Notes: generated by a model not told the origin, from the letters alone. A DNA stretch of 51,021 nt from Mycobacterium intermedium (GCF_002086275.1 NZ_MVHT01000043.1:1-51021), one strand, 5' to 3'; shown: positions 41,356-51,021, counted from the first letter of the stretch. Program-made: numbers and translations.

Positions 41356-42741
41356 GTGGCAACACACCACCCGTCCGTTCCGGGGCACTCGGTCGCGCCT
41401 GCTTACACCGGCCGGCTGTTCAACGCTCCGATCCCGGCGTTGCGGATGCCCGAGGAATCGATGGACCCCGAAGCCGCCTACCGCTTCATCCACGACGAAC
41501 TGATGCTCGACGGCAGTTCGCGGCTGAACCTGGCGACGTTCGTGACCACCTGGATGGATCCCCAGGCCGGACAGCTGATGGCCGAAACGTTCGACAAGAA
41601 CATGATCGACAAGGACGAGTACCCCGCGACCGCGGCGATCGAGCAGCGCTGCGTGTGCATGGTGGCCGACCTGTTCCACGCCGAGAACCTGCGCGATGAT
41701 GACCCGTCCAGCGCCATCGGGGTGTCGACCATCGGGTCCAGCGAGGCGGTGATGCTGGGCGGGCTGGCGCTGAAATGGCGATGGCGTCAGCGCGTCGGCA
41801 AGGGCTGGGAAGGGCGCACGCCGAATCTGGTGCTGGGGTCCAACGTGCAGGTGGTGTGGGAGAAGTTCTGCCGCTACTTCGACGTCGAGCCGCGCTACCT
41901 GCCGATGGAAGAGGGTCGCTACGTCATCACCCCGGAGCAGGTGGTGGACGCCGTCGACGAAAACACCATCGGCGTGGTGGCCATTCTGGGCACCACCTAC
42001 ACCGGTGAGCTCGAACCCATCGCGGAAATCTGCGCGGCATTGGACAAACTGGCCGCAGGCGGCGGGGTCGACGTTCCGGTGCACGTCGACGCCGCCAGCG
42101 GCGGCTTCGTGGTGCCGTTCCTGCATCCGGACCTGAAGTGGGATTTCCGGCTGCCGCGGGTGGTGTCCATCAACGTCAGCGGGCACAAGTACGGGCTGAC
42201 CTACCCGGGCATCGGGTTCGTGGTGTGGCGCAGCGCCGAGCATCTTCCCGAGGAGCTGATCTTCCGGGTCAACTACCTGGGCGGCGACATGCCGACCTTC
42301 ACCCTCAACTTCTCCCGCCCCGGCAACCAGGTGGTCGGGCAGTATTACAACTTCCTGAGGCTGGGCCGGGAGGGATATACGAAGGTCATGCAGTCCCTGT
42401 CGCAGACGGCGCGCTGGCTGGGCGAGCAGCTGCGGACGGGCGAGCACATGGAGCTGATCTCGGACGGTTCTGCGATCCCGGTGGTCGCGTTCCGGCTGGC
42501 CCGCGACCGCGGGTACACCGAGTTCGACGTCTCCCACGAGCTGCGCACCTTCGGCTGGCAGGTACCCGCGTACACCATGCCCGACAACGCCACGCACATC
42601 TCCGTGCTGCGCATTGTGGTGCGGGAGGGATTCTCCGCTGACCTGGCCCGGGCCCTGCACGACGACGCCGTCACCGCCCTGCACACGCTGGACAAGGTGA
42701 AGCCGGGCGGGCAATACGACGGCCAGCATTTCGCGCATTAG
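41356..42741 (+). CDS. gadB: glutamate decarboxylase
   Basis: 461 aa from GTG 41356. PLP-dependent group II decarboxylase: [31 protein letters not shown] with Asp245, and the Schiff-base Lys278 in [13 protein letters not shown]. Converts glutamate to GABA, consuming a proton. Matches Rv3432c in position and size. In M. tuberculosis a set of genes including an IS element and a PPE gene separates gadB from alr; here only 71 bp do. Confidence 0.95.
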   Translation: MATHHPSVPGHSVAPAYTGRLFNAPIPALRMPEESMDPEAAYRFIHDELMLDGSSRLNLATFVTTWMDPQAGQLMAETFDKNMIDKDEYPATAAIEQRCVCMVADLFHAENLRDDDPSSAIGVSTIGSSEAVMLGGLALKWRWRQRVGKGWEGRTPNLVLGSNVQVVWEKFCRYFDVEPRYLPMEEGRYVITPEQVVDAVDENTIGVVAILGTTYTGELEPIAEICAALDKLAAGGGVDVPVHVDAASGGFVVPFLHPDLKWDFRLPRVVSINVSGHKYGLTYPGIGFVVWRSAEHLPEELIFRVNYLGGDMPTFTLNFSRPGNQVVGQYYNFLRLGREGYTKVMQSLSQTARWLGEQLRTGEHMELISDGSAIPVVAFRLARDRGYTEFDVSHELRTFGWQVPAYTMPDNATHISVLRIVVREGFSADLARALHDDAVTALHTLDKVKPGGQYDGQHFAH

Positions 42742-42812
42742 CGGGGCCTCGTCCGGGGTCACACACCGTCGCCCGGGTCGCCCGGCTACCCACATCCGCC
42801 GGTTCTGGGACA

Positions 42813-43982
42813 ATGGCGGCCGTGCACGCTACGTCGACATCGCTGACACCGGGGGTATTGGCCGAGGCGGTCGTCGACCTGGGCGCCATCCAGCACAACG
42901 TGCGGGTGCTGCGCGAACACGCCGGTAACGCGCAGGTGATGGCCGTGGTCAAGGCGGACGGTTACGGCCACGGCGCCACCCGGGTGGCGCACGCCGCGCT
43001 CGCGGCGGGAGCCACCGAACTCGGCGTCGCCACCGTGGACGAGGCACTGGCCCTGCGGGCCGACGGCATCACCGCACCCGTGCTGGCCTGGCTGCACCCG
43101 CCCGGCATCGACTTCGCGCCCGCATTGCAGGCCAACGTGGAGATCGCCGTGTCCTCGGTGCGCCAGCTCGATGAATTGCTGGACGCGGCCCGGCGCACCG
43201 GCGTCCCCGCCACGGTCACCGTCAAGGTCGACACCGGACTGAACCGCAACGGTGTACCCGCCAAGCTGTACCCGGCGATGTTGACCGCGTTGCGCGCGGC
43301 CGTCGCCGAGGAAACCATCCGGCTGCGCGGGCTGATGTCGCACATGGTCTACGCCGACGCGCCGGACAAGTCCATCAACGACGTTCAGGCCCAACGGTTT
43401 AACGACATGCTGGAGCACGCCCGCGAAAAGGGCGTGAAGTTCGAGGTCGCGCACCTGTCGAACTCGTCGGCCACCCTGGCCCGGCCCGACCTGACGCTGG
43501 ACCTGGTGCGGCCCGGCATCGCGGTGTACGGGCTGAGTCCGGTGCCCGAACTGGGCGACATGGGTCTGGTGCCCGCGATGACATTGAAATGTGCTGTGGC
43601 ACTGGTGAAGTCGGTAGAGGCGGGTAGCGGTGTCTCGTACGGGCACGACTGGGTCGCGCCGCACGACACCACCGTTGCGCTGCTGCCCATCGGCTACGCC
43701 GACGGGGTGTTCCGCTCCTTGGGCGGGCGGCTCGAGGTGATGATCAACGGTAAGCGGCGACCGGGGGTGGGACGGGTCTGCATGGATCAGTTCGTCGTCG
43801 ACCTGGGGCCCGGACCCGTCGACGTCAGCGAAGGTGACGAGGCGATCCTGTTCGGGCCAGGCGGCAACGGCGAGCCCACCGCCCAGGACTGGGCCGATCT
43901 CGTCGGGACCATCCACTACGAGATCGTCACCAGCCCCCGGGGTCGTATCACCAGGACCTACCGCGAGGCCGAAAAACCTTGA
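42813..43982 (+). CDS. alr: alanine racemase
   Basis: 389 aa from ATG 42813; GTG 42822 is also possible. PLP-dependent fold type III: Lys47 in [10 protein letters not shown] and the opposing catalytic Tyr276 in [16 protein letters not shown] and [12 protein letters not shown] are the other family marks. Supplies D-alanine for peptidoglycan. Overlaps the next gene by 4 bp (TTGA). Confidence 0.97.
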   Translation: MAAVHATSTSLTPGVLAEAVVDLGAIQHNVRVLREHAGNAQVMAVVKADGYGHGATRVAHAALAAGATELGVATVDEALALRADGITAPVLAWLHPPGIDFAPALQANVEIAVSSVRQLDELLDAARRTGVPATVTVKVDTGLNRNGVPAKLYPAMLTALRAAVAEETIRLRGLMSHMVYADAPDKSINDVQAQRFNDMLEHAREKGVKFEVAHLSNSSATLARPDLTLDLVRPGIAVYGLSPVPELGDMGLVPAMTLKCAVALVKSVEAGSGVSYGHDWVAPHDTTVALLPIGYADGVFRSLGGRLEVMINGKRRPGVGRVCMDQFVVDLGPGPVDVSEGDEAILFGPGGNGEPTAQDWADLVGTIHYEIVTSPRGRITRTYREAEKP

Positions 43983-45100
43983 GCGACGAGGATGCCCGCA
44001 AGCGCCAGAAGGCGTGGCTTGCGGGTAGCGCAGGGCTGACGGCGGTGGCCACGATCGTGGGCGCCTCGGCGCGGCGATCGCTCGCCGAACGCAGCAGCGT
44101 CGTCGAAGACCCGTGGGCCGACGAGGATTTCGACCGACTGGACAGTGACCGCGCCAAAGTGGTGACGACGCCGGACGGGGTGGAGTTGGCGGTTCGCGAG
44201 GCCGGCCCGGAGGATGCCCCGCTGACCATCGTCTTCGCGCACGGATTCTGTTTGCACATGGGCGCCTTCCACTTTCAGCGGACCCGGCTCAGCGAGCATT
44301 ACGGTTCGCGGGTGCGGATGGTCTTCTACGACCAGCGCGGGCATGGCCAGTCCGGGCAAGGCGAGCCCGAGTCCTACACGCTGACCCAGCTCGGGCAGGA
44401 CCTGGAAACCGTGCTGCAGGCCACCGCACCCCGCGGATTGGTCGTGCTGGTGGGCCACTCCATGGGTGGCATGACGGTGCTGTCACACGCCCGGCAATTC
44501 CCCGAGCGGTACGGCAAGCGGATCGTGGGTGCGGCGTTACTGTCGTCGGCGGCCGAGGGCGTGACGCGCTCACCGCTGGGCGAGTTCCTCAAGAACCCGG
44601 CACTCAACGCCGTACGGTTCACCGCGAAGTCGGCGCCGAAGCTGATGGACCGCGGCCGCAACGTATCTCGGTCGTTGATCGGTCCCATCCTGCGGGCCGC
44701 GTCCTACAGCGACCTGAAGGTCAGCCGGAGCCTGGATGCGTTCTCCCAACGGATGATGACCGGCACCCCGATCGCCACCCTGGTGGGCTTCCTGCGGGCC
44801 CTCGAAACCCATGACGAAACCGGGGGATTGTGGACGCTGCTCAAGGTCCCGACGCTGGTGGTGTGCGGCGACCACGACCTGCTCACCCCGGACGAGTACT
44901 CCCGGTTGATGGCGGCCTCGCTGCCGCAATCCGAGCTGATCATCGTCGAAGGTGCCAGCCACCTGGCGTTGCTCGACAAGCCCGATCCGATCAACGAGGG
45001 CCTGATCCGGCTCGTCGAGCGGGCCGTCCCGAACAAGATGACGTTGCGGTACCGCCGATTCGGCGAGCGGCTCCGGGAACGGTTTAGGCGCCATGGTTAG
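43979..45100 (+). CDS. alpha/beta hydrolase
   Basis: 373 aa from TTG 43979, which overlaps the alr stop; no better start fits. Short N-terminal hydrophobic stretch at about 13-30, then an alpha/beta-hydrolase fold: [10 protein letters not shown] (oxyanion), nucleophile elbow GHSMGG with Ser161, acid in [12 protein letters not shown], His in EGASHLALL. Ends with a basic tail ([15 protein letters not shown]). Unknown ester or epoxide substrate. Encoded between alr and tsaE and translationally coupled to both. Confidence 0.9.
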   Translation: MSDEDARKRQKAWLAGSAGLTAVATIVGASARRSLAERSSVVEDPWADEDFDRLDSDRAKVVTTPDGVELAVREAGPEDAPLTIVFAHGFCLHMGAFHFQRTRLSEHYGSRVRMVFYDQRGHGQSGQGEPESYTLTQLGQDLETVLQATAPRGLVVLVGHSMGGMTVLSHARQFPERYGKRIVGAALLSSAAEGVTRSPLGEFLKNPALNAVRFTAKSAPKLMDRGRNVSRSLIGPILRAASYSDLKVSRSLDAFSQRMMTGTPIATLVGFLRALETHDETGGLWTLLKVPTLVVCGDHDLLTPDEYSRLMAASLPQSELIIVEGASHLALLDKPDPINEGLIRLVERAVPNKMTLRYRRFGERLRERFRRHG

Positions 45101-45566
45101 CACGGCCCGGGCCGGCGGAGGCACCGCAACCTGCGAGCGCGTCGAGGACACCATCGCCCTCGGCTCCCAGCTCGGCGCCGAGCTGCGCGCCGGCGACGTG
45201 GTGGTGTTATCCGGTCCGCTCGGCGCAGGAAAAACGGTGTTGGCCAAGGGGATCGCTGCGGCGATGGATGTCGACGGGCCGGTCACCTCGCCAACGTACG
45301 TGCTGGCCCGGGTACACCCGGCGCGCCAAGCGGGCAAGCCGGCCATGATCCACGTCGACATGTACCGGCTGCTGGACCATCAGGGTGCGGACCTGCTCGG
45401 CGAACTCGACTCCCTGGACCTGGACACCGATCTCGAAGACGCCGTCGTCGTAGTGGAGTGGGGCGAAGGTCTGGCCGAACGACTCTCCGAACGTCACCTC
45501 GATGTCCGGCTGGAGCGAGTCAGCCACTCCGACACCAGGATTGCGACGTGGGAGTGGGGATCGTGA
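45093..45566 (+). CDS. tsaE: tRNA threonylcarbamoyladenosine biosynthesis ATPase TsaE
   Basis: 157 aa from ATG 45093, overlapping the hydrolase stop by 8 bp. Walker A GPLGAGKT at 41-48, PVTSPTYVLARVH, HVDMYRL and VVVEWGEG are the TsaE marks. It works with TsaB and TsaD to install t6A37 on ANN-decoding tRNAs. All three genes are in this operon. Confidence 0.96.
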   Translation: MVSTARAGGGTATCERVEDTIALGSQLGAELRAGDVVVLSGPLGAGKTVLAKGIAAAMDVDGPVTSPTYVLARVHPARQAGKPAMIHVDMYRLLDHQGADLLGELDSLDLDTDLEDAVVVVEWGEGLAERLSERHLDVRLERVSHSDTRIATWEWGS

Positions 45567-46192
45567 AGGTTGTTCTCGCGCTTGACACTTCGACGCCGGC
45601 GGTGACGGCGGGCATCGTCCGTCTCGGTCTCGATGATGTGCAGGTACTGGCCGAGCGTGTCACGCTCGACGCCCGCGCGCATGCCGAACGGCTGACTCCC
45701 AACGTCCTGGCCGCGCTCGCCGATGCCGGGCTGGTCATGGCCGATCTCGACGCCGTGGTGGTGGGTTGCGGGCCGGGGCCTTTCACCGGCCTGCGGGCCG
45801 GCATGGCCACGGCCGCTGCCTACGGGCATGCGCTGGACATCCCGGTGCACGGCGTGTGCAGCCTGGATGCCATTGGGGTGCTGACCACGGGTGACGTGCT
45901 GGTGGTGACCGACGCGCGTCGGCGAGAGGTCTACTGGGCGCGCTACCGCGACGGCGTCCGCACCGCGGGTGCGGACGTCAACTCTCCAGCCGATGTGGAC
46001 CCCGGCTCGGCGCACGCGGTGGCCGGATCGCCCGAGCACGCCGCCCTTTTCGACCTGCCGCGGATAGAGCCCGTCTACCCGACGGCGGCGGGCCTGGTGC
46101 GCGCGGTGCCCGACTTTTCGGCGCCGCCGGCACCACTGGTGGCGTTGTACCTGCGCCGACCGGATGCCAAGCCCTTGGCGGCACGGTCATGA
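45563..46192 (+). CDS. tsaB: tRNA threonylcarbamoyladenosine biosynthesis protein TsaB
   Basis: 209 aa from GTG 45563, overlapping tsaE (GTGA); the longer frame upstream lies within tsaE. ASKHA fold: VLALDTSTPAVTAGIV, VVVGCGPGPFTGLRAGMATA. Scaffold partner of TsaD. Confidence 0.95.
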   Translation: MKVVLALDTSTPAVTAGIVRLGLDDVQVLAERVTLDARAHAERLTPNVLAALADAGLVMADLDAVVVGCGPGPFTGLRAGMATAAAYGHALDIPVHGVCSLDAIGVLTTGDVLVVTDARRREVYWARYRDGVRTAGADVNSPADVDPGSAHAVAGSPEHAALFDLPRIEPVYPTAAGLVRAVPDFSAPPAPLVALYLRRPDAKPLAARS

Positions 46193-46659
46193 CACGCGCC
46201 GCCGACGTGCCCGTCACCGTAGGCGCGCTGACCCGCGCGGACGCTCGCCGCTGCGCCGAGCTTGAAGCGGTGTTGTTCGACGGCGACGACCCGTGGCCGG
46301 CGGTCGCCTTTGAGCGCGAATTGGCAAGTGGGCGTAACCATTACGTGGGTGCGCGGATCGGGGACCTACTGGTCGGGTACGCGGGGATCTCACGGCTGGG
46401 CCGCGTCGCCCCGTTCGAATACGAAGTGCACACCATCGGGGTAGACCCGGCCTACCAGGGGCGGGGCATCGGCCGCCGATTGTTGGAAGAGTTACTGCAC
46501 TTCGCCGACGGCGGCGTCGTCTTCCTGGAGGTCCGAACCGACAACGAGGCCGCCATCGGGTTGTACCGCAGCATGGGATTCGAGCAGATCGGTCTGCGCA
46601 AGCGGTACTACCGAGTCAGCGGCGCCGATGCCTACACGATGCGCCGGGAGGCCCAGTGA
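46189..46659 (+). CDS. rimI: ribosomal protein alanine acetyltransferase RimI-like GNAT
   Basis: 156 aa from ATG 46189 (ATGA overlap). GNAT fold with the acetyl-CoA loop [19 protein letters not shown], then [21 protein letters not shown] and RKRYYRV, typical of RimI. N-terminal acetylation of S18 or other proteins. Its place between tsaB and tsaD is conserved in actinobacteria. Confidence 0.94.
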   Translation: MTRAADVPVTVGALTRADARRCAELEAVLFDGDDPWPAVAFERELASGRNHYVGARIGDLLVGYAGISRLGRVAPFEYEVHTIGVDPAYQGRGIGRRLLEELLHFADGGVVFLEVRTDNEAAIGLYRSMGFEQIGLRKRYYRVSGADAYTMRREAQ

Positions 46660-47678
46660 CCACCATTCTTGCCATCGAAACCTCTTGTGACGAAACGGGT
46701 GTCGGCATCGCGCGGCTGGCGCCCGACGGCAGTGTGACCTTGTTGGCCGATGAGGTTGCCTCCAGCGTCGACGAGCATGTGCGGTTCGGCGGCGTGGTGC
46801 CCGAGATCGCTTCCCGTGCACACCTGGAGGCGCTCGGGCCCGCTATGCGACGCGCGCTGGAAGCCGCCGGCCTGGCCAAGCCCGACATCGTCGCGGCCAC
46901 CATCGGGCCCGGGTTGGCCGGCGCGCTACTGGTGGGAGTCGCTGCGGCCAAGGCGTATTCGGCCGCCTGGGGGGTGCCGTTCTACGCGGTGAACCACCTC
47001 GGCGGGCACCTGGCCGCCGACGTCTACGAACAGGGCCCGCTACCCGAGTGCGTGGCGCTGTTGGTGTCGGGCGGTCACACTCACCTCCTGCACGTGCGGT
47101 CGCTCGGCGAGCCGATCGTCGAGTTGGGCAGCACCGTCGACGACGCCGCCGGTGAGGCGTACGACAAGGTGGCGCGGTTACTGGGCCTGGGCTACCCGGG
47201 CGGCAAGGTGCTCGACGACCTGGCGCGCACCGGCGACCGGGACGCCATCCCGTTCCCCCGCGGCATGACCGGCCCGAACGACGACCCATACGCGTTCAGC
47301 TTCTCCGGACTCAAGACCGCCGTCGCGCGCTACGTGGAGAGCCATCCCGATGCCGTGACGGCCGATGTCGCCGCCGGGTTTCAAGAGGCCGTCGCCGACG
47401 TCTTGACCAAGAAGGCGGTGCGCGCTGCGACCGACCTCGGTGTGTCGAACCTGCTGATCGCCGGGGGAGTGGCCGCCAACTCGCGGATCAGGGAACTGGC
47501 CACGCAACGCTGCGCCGACGCCGGCCTGACCCTGCGCGTTCCCCGGCCCCGGCTGTGCACCGACAACGGGGCGATGATCGCCGCGTTCGCCGCACAGTTG
47601 GTAGCGGCGGGAGCCGAGCCGTCGCCGCTGGATGCGGTGAGCGACCCGGGGCTGCCGGTGGTCATCACCCAGGTCTAG
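46656..47678 (+). CDS. tsaD: tRNA N6-adenosine threonylcarbamoyltransferase TsaD
   Basis: 340 aa from GTG 46656 (GTGA overlap with rimI). Kae1/Gcp family: [25 protein letters not shown], metal ligands His114 and His118 in [14 protein letters not shown], and SGGHTHLL. Catalyses transfer of threonylcarbamoyl to A37. Last gene of the alr-tsa operon. In M. tuberculosis groES follows; here a repeat array does. Confidence 0.97.
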   Translation: MTTILAIETSCDETGVGIARLAPDGSVTLLADEVASSVDEHVRFGGVVPEIASRAHLEALGPAMRRALEAAGLAKPDIVAATIGPGLAGALLVGVAAAKAYSAAWGVPFYAVNHLGGHLAADVYEQGPLPECVALLVSGGHTHLLHVRSLGEPIVELGSTVDDAAGEAYDKVARLLGLGYPGGKVLDDLARTGDRDAIPFPRGMTGPNDDPYAFSFSGLKTAVARYVESHPDAVTADVAAGFQEAVADVLTKKAVRAATDLGVSNLLIAGGVAANSRIRELATQRCADAGLTLRVPRPRLCTDNGAMIAAFAAQLVAAGAEPSPLDAVSDPGLPVVITQV

Positions 47679-47685
47679 CTCATCG

Positions 47686-48355
47686 CCGAGCGTCCCACCG
47701 CCGAGCGTCACACCGCCGAGCGTCACACCAGAGTGACCGCCGACGTCGAGCGTCACTCTGGCGCGACACGCCAGAGTGACCGCCGACGCCGAGCGTCACG
47801 CCAGCGCGACACCGGGCGAGCGAGGCAACTGGCCGCCGAGCGTCCCACCGCCGAGCGTCACACCAGAGTGACCGCCGACGCCGAGCGTCACTCTGGCGCG
47901 ACACCGGGCGAGCGAGGCAACTGGCCGCCGAGCGTCACACCGCCGAGCGTCCCACCAGAGTGACCGCCGACGTCGAGCGTCACTCTGGTGGGACACCGGG
48001 CGAGCGAGGCAACTGGCCGCCGAGCGTCCCACCGCCGAGCGTCACACCAGAGTGACCGCCGACGCCGAGCGTCACGCCAGCGCGACACCGGGCGAGCGAG
48101 GCAACTGGCCGCCGAGCGTCACACCGCCGAGCGTCCCACCAGAGTGACCGCCGACGTCGAGCGTCACTCTGGCGCGACACCCGGCGAGCGAGGCAACTGG
48201 CCGCCGAGCGTCCCACCGCCGAGCGTCCCACCAGAGTGACCGCCGACGCCGAGCGTCACGCCAGCGCGACACCGGGCGAGCGAGGCAACTGGCCGCCGAG
48301 CGTCACACCAGAGTGACCGCCGACGCCGAGCGTCACGCCAGCGCGACACCGGGCG
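47686..48355. repeat. 92-bp tandem repeat array with internal inverted repeats
   Basis: Units beginning AGCGAGGCAACTGG start at 47819, 47911, 48003, 48095, 48187 and 48279. The first five are exactly 92 bp; the last is 77 bp, missing one 15-bp subrepeat (GCCGAGCGTCACACC type). A degenerate lead-in, 47686-47818, has three consecutive 15-bp subrepeats and two partial units. Units carry CCAGAGTGAC facing GTCACTCTGG around a 14-nt spacer. The best is at 47950-47993, with perfect 15-bp arms. In alternate units the right arm is replaced by GTCACGCCAGCG. Frames are open on both strands because the unit lacks stops; 92 is not a multiple of 3, so this is not a coding repeat. The only genuine gene-free stretch over 300 bp in the window. 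Confidence 0.95.
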
Positions 48356-48379
48356 AGCGCGAGGCGTCCGGCCGCAACG

Positions 48380-50941
48380 TCAGCCGGGGGAACCGCCGGT
48401 ACCGAAGCCGCCGCCGGCCCCACCGGTGCCGCCATTGACGCCGTCCGGACCAGTGCCGACGCCGCCCGCCGTACCGGCGATGCCGGATTTGCCGCTGGTA
48501 GAGCCGCTCTTGCCGCCGGTGCCGCCGCCACCACCGGTGCCGCCGGATCCGCCGGTCCCGCCCACGCCCGCGCCGCTGCCGGTGCCGCCCGCGCCGCCGA
48601 GTCCGCCGATGCTGCCGTCACCACCGGTACCGCCGGTAGAGCTGCTCGAGTTACCGCCGACGCCGCCCGTGCCTCCATTGCCGCCGACACCGCCATTGCC
48701 GCCGTTGCCGTCGCCGCCGCCGGCATTGCCGCCGACGCCGCCGGTTCCGGCAATACCCCCGACTCCGCCAGTACCGCCCTTGCCGTTGGTGTTGGCCAAG
48801 CCGCCGGCGCCACCGGCGCCAGCGGTGCCACCCTGACCGCCGGTGCCGCCGGAACCACCATCGGTTCCATTCCCACCGGCACCGCCGGTACCCGCGACGC
48901 CACCGGCGCCCCCCGTTCCGCCGGTCGCGGTGCTGCCGACGGCGTTGCTGCTACCGCCTGTTCCGCCGGTTCCGCCAGTGCCGCCTTGGCCACCGGTGCC
49001 GCCGGCACCTCCGCCGACGCCGCCGATGCCGGCCCCGCCGTCACCACCCACGCCGCCCGCGCCCCCGGTGCCACCCGCCTTGCCCTCGGTGGGAGCCGCA
49101 CCGCCGCTTCCAGCGGTACCCGTGGAACCGGTTCCGCCTTGGCCCCCGGTGCCGCCTGTGCCGCCGGTGCCGATCTTCCCGTTCTGGCCGCCGTCAACCC
49201 CGAGTCCGGCCGCTCCGGCGGTGCCGCCGGTGCCACCCTTGCCGCCCTCACCGGCGACGTTTGCGCTGCCGGCGGTGGTGTTGCTACCGCCGGCACCCCC
49301 GGTGCCGCCGGTGCCGCCGTTGCCGCCCTGACCGCCCTGGCCGCCGCCCTGACCGTCGATGCCGGCACCGCCGTCACCGCCCTGGCCGCCCGTGCCGGCC
49401 TTGCCGCCCAGACCACCATTGGTAGGCGTGCCGCTGCTGGTGCCGGTGGTACCGGTGCCGCCGTTACCACCGTTGCCGCCCTTGCCGCCCGTGCCGCCAA
49501 CGCCGATGCCGCCGTCATCGCCGCCGTCGGTGCCAAGTCCTGCTGCGCCGGCCGCGCCGCCGGTGCCACCCTTGCCGCCGTCGGCGCCGGTGCCGCCGGT
49601 GGTGCCGGTGTTGCTGCCGCCGACGCCGCCGGTGCCGCCGGTGCCGCCGTTGCCGCCCTGACCGCCCTGGCCCCCGCCTTCACCGTTGATACCGGCCCCG
49701 CCGGAACCGCCCTGACCGCCCGCGCCGCCCGCGCCGCCCTGCTTCCCGGCGGTTGGTGCACTCGTGGAGTTGCTGCCCGCAGTTCCGGTGCCGCCGCTGC
49801 CGCCGTTGCCGCCCGTGCCACCCGTGCCGCCGGTCCCGTTCGCGCCGGTCTCCCCGCCGTCGGTGCCGATACCGCCGGCACCGGCCGTGCCGCCGGTGCC
49901 GCCCTTGCCGCCGGCGGCACCGCTATTACCGGCACTTCCGGTGTTGTTGCCGCCGTTTCCGCCGGTACCGCCGGTCCCGCCGATACCTCCGGTGCCGCCC
50001 TTGCCGCCGCCCACGCCGTTGATCCCGCTGCCGCCGTCGCCGCCGACGCCTCCCGCGCCGCCCTGGCCACCCTGGCCGCCCTTGCTGGGCCCAGAGCCAC
50101 TGCCGCCGGTGCTGCCCGTTGCCCCGCTACCGCCTTGACCGCCGGTGCCGCCCTGGCCGCCGGTGCCGTTCGACCCGTCCAGGCCGCCGTCGGTGCCAAG
50201 CCCGGCCGCACCGGCTGCGCCGCCGGTGCCGCCTTTCCCGCCTGCCGCGCCGTTAGCACCGTTGGTGCCGGTGTGGGAGCCGCCCTTACCGCCTTCGCCG
50301 CCCTGGCCGCCTTGACCGCCGTTGCCGCCGTTGCCGCCGCCTTGGCCGTCGATGCCGGCTCCACCCGCGCCACCTTGGCCGCCGGCGCCGCCCTGAAAGC
50401 CCTGCAGGCCCGCGGTCGGTGTGGCGGAGCTAGTCCCCGCGGCGCCCACATCGCCGACTCCGCCGTCGCCTCCGGAGCCGCCGTTACCGCCGGTGCCGTT
50501 GCTGCCCGTCTTACCGACGGCACCCAACGGGCCGCCGGCGCCGCCGGCCCCGCCAGCCCCGGCTTTGCCGCCGGTACCGCCGGTGCCGCCAGTGCCGCCG
50601 TCGGTGGCAGAGCCCACGCCGGTGCCACCGGTGCCGCCGTCACCGCCCACGCCGCCCGAACCGCCGGCGCCGCCTGCGCCGCCCACTCCGTAAAGGCTCG
50701 CGTTGGCGCCGCCTGCGCCACCGGCACCGCCAGCTCCGCCGGCGGTGCCGTCGCCGCCGGTCCCGCCACCCGCGCTGCCCGTTTCACCTGTTGCGCCGTC
50801 CCCGCCGGCCCCACCGTCACCGCCAGCACCGGCGGTTCCGCCAAACAGCGCCCTACTCGCGCCGCCGGCCCCGCCGTCCCCGCCGGCACCCCCGGCCACT
50901 CCGGTGGCGCCTGCGCCTCCTTGACCCCCGGCTCCGCCATT
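48380..50941 (-). CDS. PGRS domain of a PE_PGRS protein, 5' end disrupted
   Basis: About 850 codons of Gly-Gly-x repeats on the minus strand (GGTGGAGG, GGNGGAGG, GTDGG), ending GGFGTGGSPG. This is the polymorphic GC-rich sequence domain of PE_PGRS surface proteins, which bind Ca2+ through GGxGxD/NxUx-type repeats and localise to the mycobacterial surface. The Gly-rich frame runs up to GGNGG at about 50941. Above that it reads basic, unrelated residues (RRTRR), with no PE domain and no linker. The PE part present is on the opposite strand (50948-51021). It converges on tsaD across the repeat array. Other frames of the same stretch are open only because of base composition. Confidence 0.85.
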   Translation of the reverse strand, partial: NGGAGGQGGAGATGVAGGAGGDGGAGGASRALFGGTAGAGGDGGAGGDGATGETGSAGGGTGGDGTAGGAGGAGGAGGANASLYGVGGAGGAGGSGGVGGDGGTGGTGVGSATDGGTGGTGGTGGKAGAGGAGGAGGPLGAVGKTGSNGTGGNGGSGGDGGVGDVGAAGTSSATPTAGLQGFQGGAGGQGGAGGAGIDGQGGGNGGNGGQGGQGGEGGKGGSHTGTNGANGAAGGKGGTGGAAGAAGLGTDGGLDGSNGTGGQGGTGGQGGSGATGSTGGSGSGPSKGGQGGQGGAGGVGGDGGSGINGVGGGKGGTGGIGGTGGTGGNGGNNTGSAGNSGAAGGKGGTGGTAGAGGIGTDGGETGANGTGGTGGTGGNGGSGGTGTAGSNSTSAPTAGKQGGAGGAGGQGGSGGAGINGEGGGQGGQGGNGGTGGTGGVGGSNTGTTGGTGADGGKGGTGGAAGAAGLGTDGGDDGGIGVGGTGGKGGNGGNGGTGTTGTSSGTPTNGGLGGKAGTGGQGGDGGAGIDGQGGGQGGQGGNGGTGGTGGAGGSNTTAGSANVAGEGGKGGTGGTAGAAGLGVDGGQNGKIGTGGTGGTGGQGGTGSTGTAGSGGAAPTEGKAGGTGGAGGVGGDGGAGIGGVGGGAGGTGGQGGTGGTGGTGGSSNAVGSTATGGTGGAGGVAGTGGAGGNGTDGGSGGTGGQGGTAGAGGAGGLANTNGKGGTGGVGGIAGTGGVGGNAGGGDGNGGNGGVGGNGGTGGVGGNSSSSTGGTGGDGSIGGLGGAGGTGSGAGVGGTGGSGGTGGGGGTGGKSGSTSGKSGIAGTAGGVGTGPDGVNGGTGGAGGGFGTGGSPG

Positions 50942-50955
50942 CCCGCCGCGGCGGG
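50942..50955. repeat. 14-bp perfect palindrome at the PE/PGRS strand switch
   Basis: CCCGCCGCGGCGGG equals its own reverse complement. It reads as Gly-Gly on the minus strand (PGRS side) and Ala-Ala-Ala-Gly on the plus strand (PE side), so it serves both segments and marks the junction. Confidence 0.9.
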
Positions 50956-51021
50956 TGCGACGACGCAGATTGCGGCTGCCGGCGCCGACGAGGTGTCTGC
51001 GGTGATCGCGACCCTGTTCGG
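50948..51021 (+). CDS. PE-domain fragment, plus strand, cut by the window end
   Basis: 24 codons read AAGATTQIAAAGADEVSAV then IATLF. This is the conserved middle of the PE domain (GADEVSAAIAALF is the usual form) and is not explained by PGRS composition. No PE N-terminus (MSFV...) precedes it: upstream on this strand is the antisense of PGRS. It continues past 51021. It is either part of a second, plus-strand PE gene whose 5' end was lost, or the inverted N-terminal part of the neighbouring PGRS gene. Confidence 0.75.

Noticed and set aside
47680..48349. Short proteins of 60-85 codons on both strands of the repeat array
   Set aside because: Each is the same repeat in a shifted frame; 92 bp is not a multiple of three, and no ribosome-binding context is conserved.
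47686..48355. CRISPR array
   Set aside because: Units are contiguous with no unique spacers, and no cas genes are nearby; it is a tandem repeat.
48426..50924. Pro-rich plus-strand frames (PPxPPVPP repeats) opposite the PGRS
   Set aside because: Exact antisense of Gly-Gly-x codons; long stop-free runs are expected from GGC/GCC-rich DNA.
48256..50940. 894-codon Ala/Pro-rich minus-strand frame through the PGRS region
   Set aside because: It is the PGRS sequence read one frame off; the GGx frame (48380-50941) fits the known domain.

Overview
This window looks like a chromosomal segment of a slow-growing Mycobacterium. DNA is high-GC throughout. A long Gly-rich PGRS reading frame at the right end points to the PE_PGRS-bearing slow growers (M. 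marinum/kansasii/tuberculosis-like lineages). The housekeeping gene order matches the M. tuberculosis block Rv3441c-Rv3419c, which I recall from knowledge of that genome and did not search.

Layout. (1) 101-3040: glmM, followed by two type VII secretion-related genes (Rv3440c/Rv3439c-like). (2) 3041-30430: a block of about 27.3 kb that M. tuberculosis lacks at this position, sitting between the Rv3439c-like and Rv3438-like genes. It holds an F420-type luciferase-like oxidoreductase and a divergent secreted DUF3298 protein. Next is a 12-gene minus-strand operon whose genes are mostly overlapping: P450, yrbEA, yrbEB, mceA-F, a Mce-associated protein, a Cys-rich unknown and a carotenoid-oxygenase-family enzyme. 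A divergent plus-strand operon follows (SDR, Rieske oxygenase, TetR regulator). Last is an 11-gene plus-strand catabolic operon: E1 alpha and beta of a 2-oxoacid dehydrogenase, acyl-CoA synthetase, two acyl-CoA dehydrogenases, [2Fe-2S] protein, DUF35 protein, Ltp/thiolase-like aldolase, P450-type ferredoxin, a free-standing lipoyl domain and an aldehyde dehydrogenase. A 3' piece of the luciferase-like gene recurs at the far edge, so the block lies between direct repeats. (3) 30431-47678: conserved core genes: Rv3438-like hydrolase, glmS, two DUF4436 proteins, rhomboid-like protein, an amidotransferase plus S9 peptidase, nnr, gadB, alr, alpha/beta hydrolase, tsaE-tsaB-rimI-tsaD. (4) 47679-51021: an array of 92-bp tandem repeats, then a long minus-strand PGRS region whose 5' end abuts, at a 14-bp palindrome, a PE-domain fragment on the opposite strand.

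How the parts may work together. The Mce/YrbE proteins form an importer for a hydrophobic substrate. The P450 (with the 3Fe-4S-type ferredoxin), the Rieske oxygenase, the SDR and the carotenoid-oxygenase-type enzyme would oxidise or cleave it. The CoA ligase, heteromeric-type acyl-CoA dehydrogenase pair and Ltp/DUF35 retro-aldolase would shorten a side chain, with the aldehyde dehydrogenase and E1/lipoyl components handling products. This resembles cholesterol side-chain catabolism plus Mce4 import, but the gene set differs and the substrate cannot be read from sequence. I regard this locus as the main candidate for an undescribed system.
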